NCBI GenBank assembly: GCA_033675545.1 | Contig: JAWDGP010006922.1 | Coordinates: 131,501 to 195,500 of the forward strand | From: Elysia crispata | Lineage: Eukaryota > Mollusca > Gastropoda > Plakobranchidae | Reading direction: 5' to 3' | Length of the DNA stretch: 64,000 nucleotides | In this document: one piece after another, positions 42,623 through 57,200 of the stretch | Layout of the letters: each line of letters opens with the position of its first letter | Position numbering within the stretch: position 1 is the stretch's first letter | Made by a program: the position numbers and the translations under genes | Notes under the pieces: model-generated | What the model saw: only the letters and a program-made list of their open reading frames with translations | What the model was told of the DNA's origin: nothing | Databases searched by the model: none

Positions 42623-45600
42623 AATCTGAATAGACCTGCAGATTTTAGCGAAAATAAACGTAAATACAATTTATCAATACTCTAAGAGCGAACATTTAAT
42701 TTTTTTTTTTTGCATCGGTATTTAATTAATTAGATTAAGCTACACTTAGTTTTTAGCTAAATAAAAATTTGTGTTTGGGAATTGCGTAACCAAGGGATTC
42801 CAATCTAAATGAAGGCCCAGATCTAGATTCTGGATTTTAATCCTTATAATGATTTCAAAATCTAATTTAATCTAGGTAATACCGCAGTGTTGCGGTCCCG
42901 GTTTTATGTTGACAGTGCGGCCGTGGTGGGTTATTAACTGGCCAGCTTTTCAGTGCTTATTAAAATTAAGGCACTGATCTAATCAAATTATCTTGCAAAA
43001 ATCAGTAAAATTGTACTATTTGTAGATGTCGGCCCCACTCACCCTAAGCTTTAAAATTGTATATTTCTCAATGAATTTGTTATGCTGAACACGAATATGA
43101 AAGTTTTATTTGTCCCAAAAAATACTTTTCAAGTCAAGCATTTTTTTTTTTTTTTTTTTTTTTTTGTTTCTCTAAAATCCCTTTAAACTACAAGTTTCGA
43201 TTTCGTTGGGAAACATTCAATTTTGAAACCTGATGTGAGGTAGGCCGATATCTGCAATTTTACCCAAAAATCTAAGAGCAAAATCTTCTTTAAAGGCATT
43301 TCCATACAAATTATTGGACTTGTTTTGGCTATTTTTAATAACAATCTTGCCATTTGTGGCGTGATTTGTTTACATCCAACCGGGACCACAACACTGCGGT
43401 ATTATCTTAATCTACATAAATTTAAGATATCGTCACTTGCTACGAGTGTAATCAAAGCATGTTTGCACTGAATATTAAAATTTATGCAAGACAGTTTCTT
43501 GACATAATCGGGCCTGCATTTTTTTCTTTTTTTTTTTTATAGATTGTAGTCTACATCTAAATAAGATTTCTATGAATATATATATATATATATAAATTAT
43601 AACGGCTAACTCCTTTATGCTCCCATTTAGAGGAAAAATTAAATTATTAGACAACAAGTAATGTCAATCAATTTAATCCCACTTGTAATAAAAAATTTTA
43701 CGCCACATATTTACACCAGTATTTTACTGTTTCGAGTCTAGAGACATATAAGAACATAGCATCATTTGGTGTAGTTTAAATTTTACAAATATCGTTCTTT
43801 TATTTTTTTTTATTTCAACCAAATGGAATGAAAACATTCGTTTATTTGAACTTTTTATGAAATGAACTGCAAAATAAGGTATAATGTAAGTTCTAGATGG
43901 CTATCTTGCCTCCAGAGCCAGGTTTTACTTGTCAATAAACTGTGAGATATGAAACTTTGTTATCATAATATTTTCTTTAGTGGCTGCCGTATCATATGTT
44001 TTAAATCAGCGCATTTAGTTCTTTTCCTTCCCTGTTTTTTTTTTTTTTTAATACAATAGAGTCACTTTTCTATTGATTAAGCATATGGTGTGTTTAGTTT
44101 GAAACAGTTCTGATTATTGTAGACCAGCCTTTACTTAGCAATTTTCAATACACAAGTTCTCATAAAAGATCCAGTTACCAAGAGATTTCATACTAATAAA
44201 GTTATATCAAGAAACTATCCTGAAAAAAAAGTGTGCTGAAAATTACTGTGGTGCAGTGAGAAAGTAATGAGCTAGATTTCCTGTAACAGAGAACCCAATT
44301 TTTATGCTTATATGCGAGAGGCAGATTTTTTTTTTTCCTATCTGTCTTGATGTATGAAGTTAAAAGATTTAACACAATAACGAAAGATAGGGATTAGGAT
44401 TTCATAAACATCTATGCCATTTAGTTAGGAGTAGTAGATTCTAATCAGCAATCATGTAGCTTACAGAGCCCTGCATTATTTTTTGTTGTTGTTGTTGTGA
44501 TTAGTACTTGCCCATTTGCTTTTTTTGTGCTAGTTTTTTTTTTTTGTTACATGAATTTTTATTGTCTTGAGCAATGCACACTGCAGAATCACACTAATAA
44601 AGACATAAAGCAGAACTCATGACCTCTAGCTACATCTGGTAAAATTTTTTGCAAATCTGCATTCCTGTTTGGCAAAAGAGATGAGAATACAGTGCACACC
44701 ACTTATATCGACTTCGCCTCTATTGACTTTTTTTCTTATATAGACATGCTTTTTCAAGTCCAAATTTTTCCCCTTTTTGTTGTCTATAATTACAATTCTC
44801 TATAGTGACACTCTCTCTCTCTTCTTTTCTCTTACATAGACATCGATAGCACCAAGGTTACCAGGCAAAAAAGGCTCGGTGACAAAAAGACAATTTCATT
44901 CACGTCTTTCTCTCTAAATAAATGCCTCATGCTGGTGTGTTACATTGTAAAACGAGTGGTAATCTCTTTGTCACTGGTAACTTTGTTGCTGTGACTGGAG
45001 GTGTTGTGGGAGGATAAGGGTGGGGAAGGGGAGGCGGGAGAGGGAAGTGAACTGTGGTGCGACCATTGAGCCCGTAATGTAGTGTATCACATTCAATGAT
45101 TTACGGGGAGTGGATGGGCTTAGCCTACTGGGCTGAGTGGTAGGTGTGTTGGAACCTTGAAAAGTTGAACTTCTGGCGAGAAAGTGATTCACAGTTAGTC
45201 AGTAAGGACTAGGCTAGTGCTTATCAGGCCTACAGTACAATTGCCTGTTCAGAATCCACAAATTGAATTTCGATCTAGGGGAGAAGGGAAGGGAGAGTCT
45301 GTACGTGCACAAGAAGAAAGCCACGGGTATTAATCAAATTTTTCAAAACAAGGGAAGTAATTGAAAGTTACAAGCTACTGGTGGCTGCTCCCCTTAAGTA
45401 TAGAACCCTGTGCTTAAAGTACATGTATACATCTACATGTGTAATTTAAAAAAAAAGGTATTTAAATTGAAAGAGACATCTTTATATGGACATAGAAATT
45501 TTGTACCCTTATATGTCAAAATATCAGGAGTGCACTGTACTTCAAAGGATTTGGTATTCATATTTCTTCCTGTCATTGTAATAGTGATCATCCGATGTGA

Positions 45601-48177
45601 AAGCATATTCATTCATATCATGATGTTTTGAATCTCTTAAAACAGTAAAGGTTGTGCAAGTCAAACGTGAACATGAAAACCCACAATTGTCAGAAAGTCT
45701 AATTTGGCTAGTCAACGACAAAACATAGTGAACAGTGTCAATACTAAACTAATTCCTCAGGTACCCAAGACACAAGGAGTATAGTTATTTTAAAATTAGT
45801 TTTTTTGTATTGAATTTAAAAGAAAATTTTTTGTACACTTACTTTTATATGTCCGCTTTTTTTTATTCACCACAGAGAAAAGCAAAATAGTTGCCTCTTT
45901 TCTGCTGCCGCCGTCAGCTTTTGAAAAACCTTTATCTCCAAGTCCAAGTGAATTAGATAAAATCAAGCAACAAGTATTACAACTTCAATCAGAAAATGAA
46001 AAATTACGGTGAGTAAATTGGATAAAATGAATAGGTAGCTGTGAATTTAAACTGTGACCAATTTTAAATCTGCAGGAATCTTCTCTTTTACTTCATAAAT
46101 TTTGTTTTTGAAAAAAATGGCTGTGATTTAAAAAAAATCTTTGTGAAAGTCAGGTTTTAAAATAGTGAGGTATTTTCAAAACTTTGATCTTTTGTGAAAT
46201 TTTTTATTTTAGCATTCCATATAGCTGTATGCTTTTACAGAATTTGTTTTTTCTTCACCTTCTAGGAATACCCACACCCAAGCATCTCATCAAGTAAGTG
46301 ATTAAGCAGTCAATATCACTTAATAAAAAGTCATTAATTTTATTTTTTTTTTAGATATATAATTTTATGTATGTGACCTTTATATTCACAAATCACTTTT
46401 TTTTTGTCAATTGGAAGGAGTGGATGGGTCCTAGAATTAATTTTTTCAATTAATTAGATAAGAACTGCAATCTGTATCTTAGTCTGTATTTAATAATGTA
46501 AATTCATCCTTGATGACAGAAAGGACTAAAATACAGCTCCTTTAAGCAACATTAAGATTGATCTCTTTCTCTGTATGTCTGTCTGTCTGTCTGTCTCTCT
46601 AAATAGAAAGCAAAAACACCACATTTGAAGGACAACTTGGTAATCATAAAAGATCCAAAAGGACGCATGTGTGTCTATGATACAAGGTTTAAAAGGAAAT
46701 GGGCACCCAACTTACAAAGTGAAAAGTTTATATGTTGAATTGACAAAAGTTTTGTTATTTCTTTTTTTGTCCCATAATTATAAAGTTGTGTGCCTTTTAG
46801 ACCTCTCTCTCTCTCGCTCTCTCTCTCACACACACACACTCTGTGTGTGTGTGTGTATGTTATATGCATAGATGCATAGGAGATTAGCAGGGTGAGTGGA
46901 AATGTCCATTTGAACTTAGTGTAACTAAATTTGTGCCAAGGTTAAACCAGTTGCATACAGGCCCTGATTACTTTTCAAATTAGGAACAAGAAACAATACT
47001 ATGTGAGCGAGTCCAGTGCATAAAGTATATGCGTATCACATTATGTCTGATGCGTGGAGAGAAAAACATTGTTGATAAACCTATGATATACACGGTCATA
47101 CTTTAATAGGAGCCGTGTGGTTGATTATGTTGTGGGTGAGTCCAAGTGCTGTAAATGCATCCTTACCAGCAAATCTGCAAGCTATAGATAATCTAAGGAT
47201 CACCTCTACAGAGTTTCACTTTGATTAGTTTTTGCAAAAGTTTAGGTATTCACTGCTGCTAATTTGCCAGTATACTAAGTATCAGCGATTAAAATATTGT
47301 CTTTTTCTCAAAAGCAAACTTAAAAAAAAAGAAATTCTAGAAAACTAAAATGCATTCTTTCATCTCTATAATCATGAATTAATAAAGACATCAGTGGCAA
47401 ATGCTACCCAATCATCTCATCCTGACTATGCTGAGGAACTAATCAGGCGTCAAGCGCGAGAGATGGCAGAAGCCAAAGCTGAATTGGAGGCATTGAGAAA
47501 AACAGCTGAACATGAACACACTGAGTGGGCTCGCAAGGTCAAGAGTATGGAGGAGGCCCATCATGAGGAGAAGAGAAGGCTTGACAAGCTTCTTCAGTAT
47601 AAAGATGAAGAATATGAAGATCGGGTAATCCTAGAAAAGAGCTAGCATGGGCTTGTCATGTAGATAAACGAGGGTCTAGGAGAGGTGTATGATAAAGCTG
47701 CGTTTAGAAGAAAAGTCAACAGAAGTCAATGATGTTTAAAATAAACATGAGCTAGATAGCTCAGTTTTGAAAATTTATAAAAAAGAAACTCAACTTTGCA
47801 TTTCTGAAAGTCAATATTTGATAAAATATCAAAAAATTAAATTAGTCATAAATGAGTTTTTGGTTACTGTGGAAAGAATATTGTGATTTAGTAGTGATCA
47901 ATAGCTCAGCTTTACAATATGAAAGAGGAAGTATCGAGGGATAAATGAATTTTACAGGTTCATTATGAATGTTATTCTCCTTTTTAGTTATAGTTTGAAA
48001 GAATGACTTCCCTTTAATATTGATCTGCTTTTGAATGTCACATAACAAATTAAGCAGTTTTGAAGAGCTCTGAAATGAAGCTTCATGCAAATAATACATT
48101 GATTTTGAGATATTTTAATGCTGTAATCCATGACTGGCATATTCTGTGTGGATGAAGGTTTATAAAAATTTTGTTGC

Positions 48178-48236
<59 letters not shown>

Positions 48237-51200
48237 TTTTCTTTTTGCAGCTATCTCGCATGACTAGTGAATATGAAAGAAATGTTGAGGAGGCTCAAGC
48301 AGAAGCAACCAACTTGCAAGAAAAAATAGATAGTTTAAACTCAAGTCTTGGTGCTCATGTAGTGGAACTTGAGGAGAGGTTAAAGGAAGCAAAGAAAGAG
48401 AATGAGACAAAGACACTTCATCTGCAAGAGGAACTCAGGTCACTGTTATGCATGTTGGCAAACTGGTCAACAAACTGCTTGCACTGAAATAGTTGTAAAG
48501 GAAAAATTCAGTTTCAACTGCCAAATATTTAAGCTTGATGTTTTATTGATAAACGAAGAGATGTGGATTTTAGATACTAGATCTGAATAGAAAGCTTTGA
48601 TAATTTAAAAAAAAACTTGAATCATAAGACCTTATAAGTTAATTTTCTTGTTTGTTTTTTTTTTTTTATTCAAGGATCATATTCTAATTTTTTTTAATAT
48701 ATAATCACTAAAAATCAAATTTGTAAAAAATAACATTTTGATATAATTTTTCAGTTAAGTGTGTTAACTCTACCTATTCTAAAACAATTTTTAAAATTTT
48801 CTAAAGAAATAGTGTTGTAACAAAATACGAATTTAAATTTAATTTCTAATGATATCAATAGTCAGAAGAGTCAGCTTGTGGAGGACCAAAGACATCAGAT
48901 AAGCCAGTTGAAATCCTATATAGGTGAGCAGGATGAGGCACAGCGCTCAGGGCAGATGTGGAGGCTAGAAAAGGAAGCATTAGACAATAGGCTGAAGTTA
49001 TCCCACGCCCAGCAGCAGCAACTGCGCTCTGAGCTTGAGCTCATGGAGGTCCGTTACACGGCTCTCAATGATATTTTACTGGTGCAAGAGGCTCAACTCA
49101 GCAAGGTCAGGCTTGTGTTGGAATTTGGAATGTTTGGTTGATTCTATTATTTTACTCCACTATTTGCCATATCGCACATTAATCGAAAAATAAATTATAT
49201 TCAAAATTTTATAAAATTTTCATTAATCATTCAAATCAGTAAGATGCTTACCTTAGTCACTGATTGCTGAAACTTGCAATTGTTTTAAAAATTTAACAAC
49301 TCTACTCTTCAACAAAAGTTGATAAGAAATACATAAGTAGCTGCCAACTTTCATAATTCAGAATTTGTGCCAAGTTGTCAGTTATATTTTACTCTGTATT
49401 TTGTCGTGCAATCATAATTGAAAAGTATGTTTTATTCAAAATGTGCCACATTTGGTTTGTATGAATAAATGTCGAAAGATGAAAGGCAGCTTTGTGATCG
49501 CAATGTAAATTATGGCCATTTGAAGATAAAATTGTTGTTAGATTTACAAAATTTGAGATTAGATGCACACATATTCTTAGTGAAGATAAATTCAATGCAA
49601 AGTCAATTGTTAGAATAGATATAATATTTTGGTCATTTCAGTATCTGACATATTAAAAAAACAAACAAGGAAAAAAAACATTTTTTAAAATTATTCATTG
49701 ATTCCAAGTAGTAATATTCAATAAGGGGATTTAGTGTATTTGAAAGGATTTGCAGTAGGATGTCAATCCAAAGAGCTTTAGTTTTTATGAGAATGACACT
49801 TAATTTTTTTTTAACCCCAAAATGAAAAGGGCACATATTCATGTGAGCTACTTTTTCATGTCATTTTTATTTTACTAGTCTCAAGCCAAAGCAGATGCAA
49901 CAAACAAGATCAAACAGCACAAATTCTTAATTACTAGGTAGGTAACATTTGTATGTTAAGTAATATTGGTTTTTTGTTTGCGAAGATTATTCCAAATCTA
50001 TTAGATATGAATTTTTTCTTTTAATTTTTTTTTCACCTTTTGTTTGGCTTGCTTGAGTTGTTATCTAGGGCTACATTTTATGATGTTACATATCTCCCTA
50101 AAATTTAAGATGAGGTATACTTTGCCTCTGTTTTTTTTTTGGTCATATCATGTCATAATAATTTGTTACAGGAAAGATAATTTTTCCATGAAACATATCC
50201 TTGAACATAAAATCAATTTTAAAGCATTTTTTTTTTATTTTCTTGTTTATGAACTTGATACATTTGAAGAACAAGAAGTCAATTCAACATCTGAAGAAAA
50301 ATTGTAAACTTTTAAAAGTGTAATAGTAGTGTTAGAGGCAGTATGTGTTGGGAAAAGAAGGAAAGTATTGAATATTAATCTTTTGACTAAGTAAGATATG
50401 CTTCAATATTAAAATATTCTCAAAGGACTTTTGTATTATAATTGTTAGTTCTTTAACCTTTACCTGTAAAACATCTTTGGAAAAGAACATATTTTAAACT
50501 ATGCGACATGCTTGCTGTTTTCATGCCTTTATCCTTCCTTAACTCATCCTTTGTCTAAAGATGGAGAGAAAAAGTATTCGAGTTACTTGTGCAACAAAAG
50601 TCAGCAGAGATAACCTTCAGAAATGATGAAAATGCAGCAAACCAAAGAGTAAGTCATGTATTGCATTTATTTTGTTTATCTTGTATCATAGGTGCAGTTT
50701 CATCTCTCACAGTCATTTTTGAAAACAAAGTGATGGCCAAATCATTTAGTTTAAGTTTTGATCTGTATGTTGCTGACTTGAATCTTCACAGAAGCAACTA
50801 GTGTAATTGTGCCCTTTTCAAGGATATATGCTTTTGCTATATGTTACACACAAGTACAAGCTTCACAAGAGTTGTGAAATGTGTGGGACAAGGGATGATT
50901 GATATCTGAATTGGTTTAAATTGTCTTAGACATAACATGTAAAGTCCATCTATCTATAAATTTGCTATTTTGACTTTATTTACATTTTATACTTTGAAAT
51001 CCTACTCATTATCTGTAAAAAAAAAAGAATGAAATAGGAATCCTAGTGATTGAAAAAAAAATGTAATAAAATCAGAGAGCTAAATACGAATTGATTTTAG
51101 CAATATTCTTAATGGACTTTTAAATCACTGGATAAATGTGTAAACATCGGAACAGGTATAGCAATCGCCAATCATAAAATAATCAAATTTAGCAATATGA

Positions 51201-54200
51201 TATATGAAAAGTGAAAAGAATTCGAAAGGAATTGTAAGTATTTTAAACTCTTATCTGACCAGCAGCAATATGAAATATACAACCATCGCAAAGTATTACT
51301 AAAGAAAGAGAACATATTGGACACTCAATAAGAGGCCAGTTATTCAGGCTAATGAAGCAGCACGGCTAGGCCAAAAGGATAGGCACAGAGAACATGTACA
51401 GCAATGTTACAAAGATAGCTGCACAGTTTGCAGCATCCTTTAACATATATTGCAGTAACAAAAAATGGATTGGAGAGAGAGAAAAGGCCATCTGACTATG
51501 TGGTCACCAGTGATGTTGACATGTAAAACAGGATATATATCATGTTCAAATACACGTATTTCATGTTTAAAATATTATGTTCAGATTGCAGATCTTGAAG
51601 AGAGGTTGTCTTCTGGTGAGGCACAAATAGAGATGCTTACTCACTCTCTTTCAGAGAAAGATGCTCAGCTGAAGATGGAAGTCAACAAGAGAGAGGTAGG
51701 ATGAGGGTTTTAATTCTTACATTTTTGAAAACTTGGTGGAGGCTAATACGCTCATTAGACTGAAAAAAAGATTTTATCTAAATCTCATGCTGAACATTGA
51801 TGCACTGATGAAAAATCTGTAAATAAATGAGAGAGAAACTGAGAGACCAATTTAAGAGATAAATGAGATGATGAATTATCAAAAAATGTGGCTCTGTTTA
51901 GTCACACCTGTCAATCAATTTTTTTCTGATCTTGATACTTCTTAGTACCTCTTTGAAATGAAAACAGTAGAATAACATTAATTTATGTTCATAAATGGCA
52001 TGAATAATTACTCTGCCCTATAGTGGATGTTGTGAACCCAGGGAATAGGCTCATACTGTAAAGTTTCAAGAATTTCTTGCCAGCAAAAATAAACCTTTAA
52101 TAAGCTTCATTACATTGCACTGATGTGTTTGTGATTGTGTCTGTCGTTGTTCAGTTCCATCTGGCTTTAAACTTTAATCACCAAGGTTATTGTTGAAGGT
52201 AAAAATAGCAGCCACATGTGTGAAGTGGTTGCTGATGCATTATCTGACCTTTAATTGCTCCTGATTTGCTGACTTAGTCTGAGTTGGCAGTGGGTAAATG
52301 CAATCAAACAAACAAAGAACTATTGTTTCAATTTGGTATAAACATACATTCCTGAGACATATTTTTTTTATTGCTTTTTACAAGGTTTTCACATAGACAC
52401 ATTTCGGAGAAAATATTTTGTTTCTTTCACCTTTCCTATGTTAATCTCTTAGTGCACAAGCAAAGCAAAAGTCTTTAATCTTTTTCTAGAATGAGATGCT
52501 TACCTGTTTGACAATAAATCAATAACATGAAAAATCAAAGTTTGCGAAAATTCTGAAGAAAGCAAATAATTTTTGTATTCATGTTGAACAAAAATTTCTT
52601 TTGCAATGATCCATCTGTGGGCCTGAGCTATGAAGAGATAATCTCATTTCATAAGACATTGCGGAAAATTCTGATACCTTATCATCCCTATCTCAAGATG
52701 AAAGAAACTGGCTCAGCTGGCCCTGTTTGATTATGCTCCTTTGAAATCACAAATTCATTGATCTTATTATTTATTTCTTGCTGGTTCTCTATTTGCACCT
52801 GTTACAGAGCTGAGCTTTTACATTGCTAGTTTGTTTGCTCAAAATTTGCTGCCCTTTCATAAATGTAAAAGTCTTGAAGCTAACAAATTGCTCTTCATTA
52901 GTGCATGGATTGCTCTCCCTGACCCCAAATTCTGTCTAACAGAACGGAATTCAATTCAACAAAGTCTTTAATGCCATTATATATCACATTCTGAAGAGCA
53001 CCAAACAAAAATATGTGACTAAAATTGAAGTAAAGAGGATAACTTCATAGAAGATTCATTGTATTATTAAACACATTTACTGCCCTGAAACGTTTATATA
53101 TGACTTTCCTGAACAAACTTATTTTCCCTGAAGAATTTGAGGAGCCTAGTCGTACCTATGTATAGAAGATCCTAGCAGTCTATTCTATGATTTGTGTGAC
53201 AGAAGTAGTATTTGTCATATTTTTGTCCTTTCCCTGCTTAATTAAAAAAAAAAAACTTAAGGTTGAACACCACACTGTTATTGCTTTAGAAGAAAAATAG
53301 GCGAAATATTTGAAATGCTTAAAAGTAGATGATACTATTTTTTTATCTCTTACTATGAAATGAAAAAAAAAAAGGAACAAAACTTTTTAAAAAGAACACA
53401 AAGAGGTAACCCTTCTCTTTTTTTCTTTTTGTTAGCCTTTGGAGATGAAAGTTCAATATTTAAATTGGTGTTAGATGAACAGACCTTCGAATTAATAACA
53501 GCAATATAATATAGAGATTTTTCTTTAAGAAAGCTGTAAAACTGAGAATTGTGGAGAGGTAGGATTCGAAAGGAAACAGGGTATTATTAAGGCATTCAAT
53601 TTATCAGCTACAGTAAGTACAATGTCATAAAAACATCACAAGAATCAGTGTCTGTTTAAATTCTTTGCTGACTTGTGATTCATTTCCAATCAGCAAACGG
53701 AACAGGAATTGGCAGCTACCCAACAAGTAGCCTTGACTTTAGATAGTCAAAGACAGATCCATATACAAGCACTCGATGCTCTAAGACAGTTTTCTCTCAG
53801 GTAAACTTACTTGTTTTAACTTAATACACAAAATTTCTGTTCCTGTAAAATCTTAGGCAAAATCTTGTTGTCCTCAGACATGGAGTCCTGTTTTTTTTTT
53901 TTCTCTCTTGTTTTATATGTTTTTAGTCATTGTTTTTCTATCTACTTCATATAAACATTTAATACTTAAGCCAGATAAATGGTTTTAATGTTTTCTGATT
54001 AGACCTGTCTAAAAAGGTATGTGTGTTCAAATAAATATGTTCTAAAATTCAGTCAATCCTTCTCTAGGTACTTCATAACCATCATATATCATCCAATTCA
54101 TTCCTTGTACTGGTATTTTGATTTTCACCTACATTTTCTAATCTTATAATTTTCCTTATGAGTTTCACATGCATTGAGAGAACATTTAGCAATTTTTCTT

Positions 54201-57200
54201 TTTAATTTCAACTCCCAAGCAAATTGTGTAAGAAGACAAGGATTTTGTAAATAGGGTTCAAAATAGTTACATACAAATAAAGGTAATACAGTGGAAGATC
54301 TCTGCTATAAATATGATTGTCGATCAATACTCTCATGTTTGTTTGTCTTGAAGCCTCACATCTTTGTATGTAGGTTACAAACAATTTATCATGTTTAAGA
54401 TTGTCTTTTAAACACTAGTTTGTCTGAAATCCTTACAACAGCTTTGTAAATTCCATGTCATGCTGTTTTTTTTTCTTGCTTTCACCATTTCTTTTCACGC
54501 ATTTTGTAGACATCAACAGAGGAATGAAGAAATGATGAGAGCCTTGGAAGAGAAGAGTGCACAATTAAAAGTCTTTGGTCAGCGGGTCAGCTTTGCTGCT
54601 GGCCGAATGGAATTACTTAAATGTAAGTTTTTTATTTCTTTAAACAATTCTGATTCATCTTCTTTCTTTTTTCATTAATGTTTTTTTTTATTGTGGTGAA
54701 AGAGAAAGTTATACAGTGGAACTCGGGAATAACAACATATCTTGATCTTTTCATAAAGTATCGTGATAACAAGGGTTGTGGTTATTCCTGTAAAAGGGAA
54801 TAAAGAAAATTTAGTGTGATGAATTGAAGATAAGTGGTTTTCGAAAATCTTTGCTGTGTGATACCAGAGCTCTGGTGAAACTGATACTAGGCCTAGACTA
54901 AGCTTAACAGGAGGCAAGAAAGCCTACATTGCTTGTTTGTTTGTATTGTAGCAAAGTAGGTAAGACAAAATGCTAGAGATTTTTTTCGCAAGAAAAATTT
55001 TGGTGCTTTCTTTCCATTTTACCCTCAGATCTAGTTGCTATTACAGGGGAAGCAGTATCTATACTTGTTATTGCAGAAATAAAGTGAATGAAGTAAATAA
55101 AGGAAAAAAATAGGGATTTTCAGATCTGTTGTTATAGCAATGGTTGTTGCTAATTGAGGTTGTTAAATATGGGTTCCACTGTCATAGTTAACTTCTATTT
55201 CCCTTCATTCATGTTTAATTTGAATTTAGAAATTTAAACACCATATTATGTAGTCTTGTTAATAATTTCTGTGGTGGAGAAACTACTTCTAGGCCTCTTT
55301 ATTTTTAATGTCTGGTTATAAGAAGAGTTATAGAAATTCTGTGAGCACTGCTGATTTGTCAAAGAGTTAAAGGCATTTTTAGTGGTGCAAAAGTATCTTG
55401 GCTTTGTTGATATAGTTAAAAAATATTTTATACTTCAATAGCTCAGCTGATTCGTCGCTCAGCCATCACATTTGGCCTCAGCAATAGCAACAACCCCAAT
55501 ACCAGCAATACCAAGAATGATTCCAAAAAATCTATGTCTACTTCTCGAGCTGATGAGGGTATATCCAGGTCAGTCATAACTTAATATAAATTATTGTGTT
55601 GAACTAACTTGTCACAACTACCTCAGAAGGGATGAAAGATTTCTGTGCAATTCCACTGCATGATGACTTAACCTAGATGAAACCAATACGAATTTGATAA
55701 TATTTGTGTGATTATCAACTTAATGTGCAAATTAATTGGTGTTTTTTCCTTGTAATTTGAAGGTACCTCAGACTCACTGAAACAAAACGAGGGTGAAATG
55801 TAAAATGTGCATTGAATGTGCAGAATGTGTGAGACATTTAGGATAATTCAGGCATAAGATGCTCCTGTCTTTGATTTCAGGTAGAGCCTACTTAAGATTG
55901 TTATTTTAATTAAATGATATAGCTCTAGACAAAGAAGTTCTAGAGTTAAAAATTTTTTTCATCTTCATGATAATTCACTTTCATTTTGTATGAAAAAACA
56001 CAATATATTGAAATTGTTACTTGCACTGTTTCACCCTAGTTGCCTCACACTATCAGAAAATGGGTTGGGATTTTTCTTTTTTAAACTTTGTCCATCATGA
56101 TGTAGTTTTGCTGAAAAGTTGTTCTCCTTTAAAGTGCTGTTGTCTGAAGATTAGATTGGTTTAGCTGAAGAAATGGATAAATTAAAGATATTCATCAGCC
56201 ATTTCCATTTTCTTTTTTTTTTAATTTTGGAAATAAAGGCCATAAATTCGTTTATTTCCTTTGCCTTCCCTAAAACTTCTGTATAAATACAGAGACAGTG
56301 AGGAACATTTGTATCAAGAGCTTGAGCGAGTGATGAGAGAGCGTGATATGTTAGCAACACAGGTGAGAGAGGACTCAGACAAATGGACGCAACGCCTCTC
56401 CCAGTCCCGTAGTCAGTGTGAGTACTTTTTAAAAGGAAAAGTACTTCTTAGATTGTTTAGTTCATTTTTATGGGATATTGTTGAGTTTTCTCTTAGTCAC
56501 ACACATCTGCAGCTTTATTTGTACTAAGTGTAGCCTTATTCAAATGAGTAACTACATTTGTTTGTAGTATAGTTTATGAAGAAGAATGTGAAAATTATTT
56601 GTTTAAGCCAATTTATCCTTCTCGGCAACAACTTATCCTTGACTACTCTTCATGTTTATCCGCATCAGCATTTCTTCCTATTAACTTTGGTTTCTATTTA
56701 AAGATCTTCTTGATTCCTTTATAAATATCCTTTGCATCACATTATCAAAACTCATGACTTTCATAACTTCTAACACTCCAATCATTGGTACTATTGCCAA
56801 AAGCGCATGATAAGTGGCATTTTCATGTGCTATCTAACATGATCTTGTTTCACAATAATGTCACTTATACAATATCACTATCAGTTTGAAAATGCAAGAT
56901 TATCTTCTACACAATTATCACAACTGCACCACACATGATCAGCATCGTGTGATCATCACAATCATTATCATCATCCTTGTCAACAACCACCTTTAGTATT
57001 ATATTTCATTTATAAGATGTTACACATTCTTCACAACTGCAAGTATAGTAACTTGTTTCATACAAAATTATTGTAATGAATGATTTCTTATTTTGTGTAA
57101 CCTAATATTTTTATCTTGTAACAGTCTCACATTTGATATTCCCGCAACCTGACAATAATCAACAAATGTTGGATTTAGTGTCTTATTTTCTTTTTCTTTC

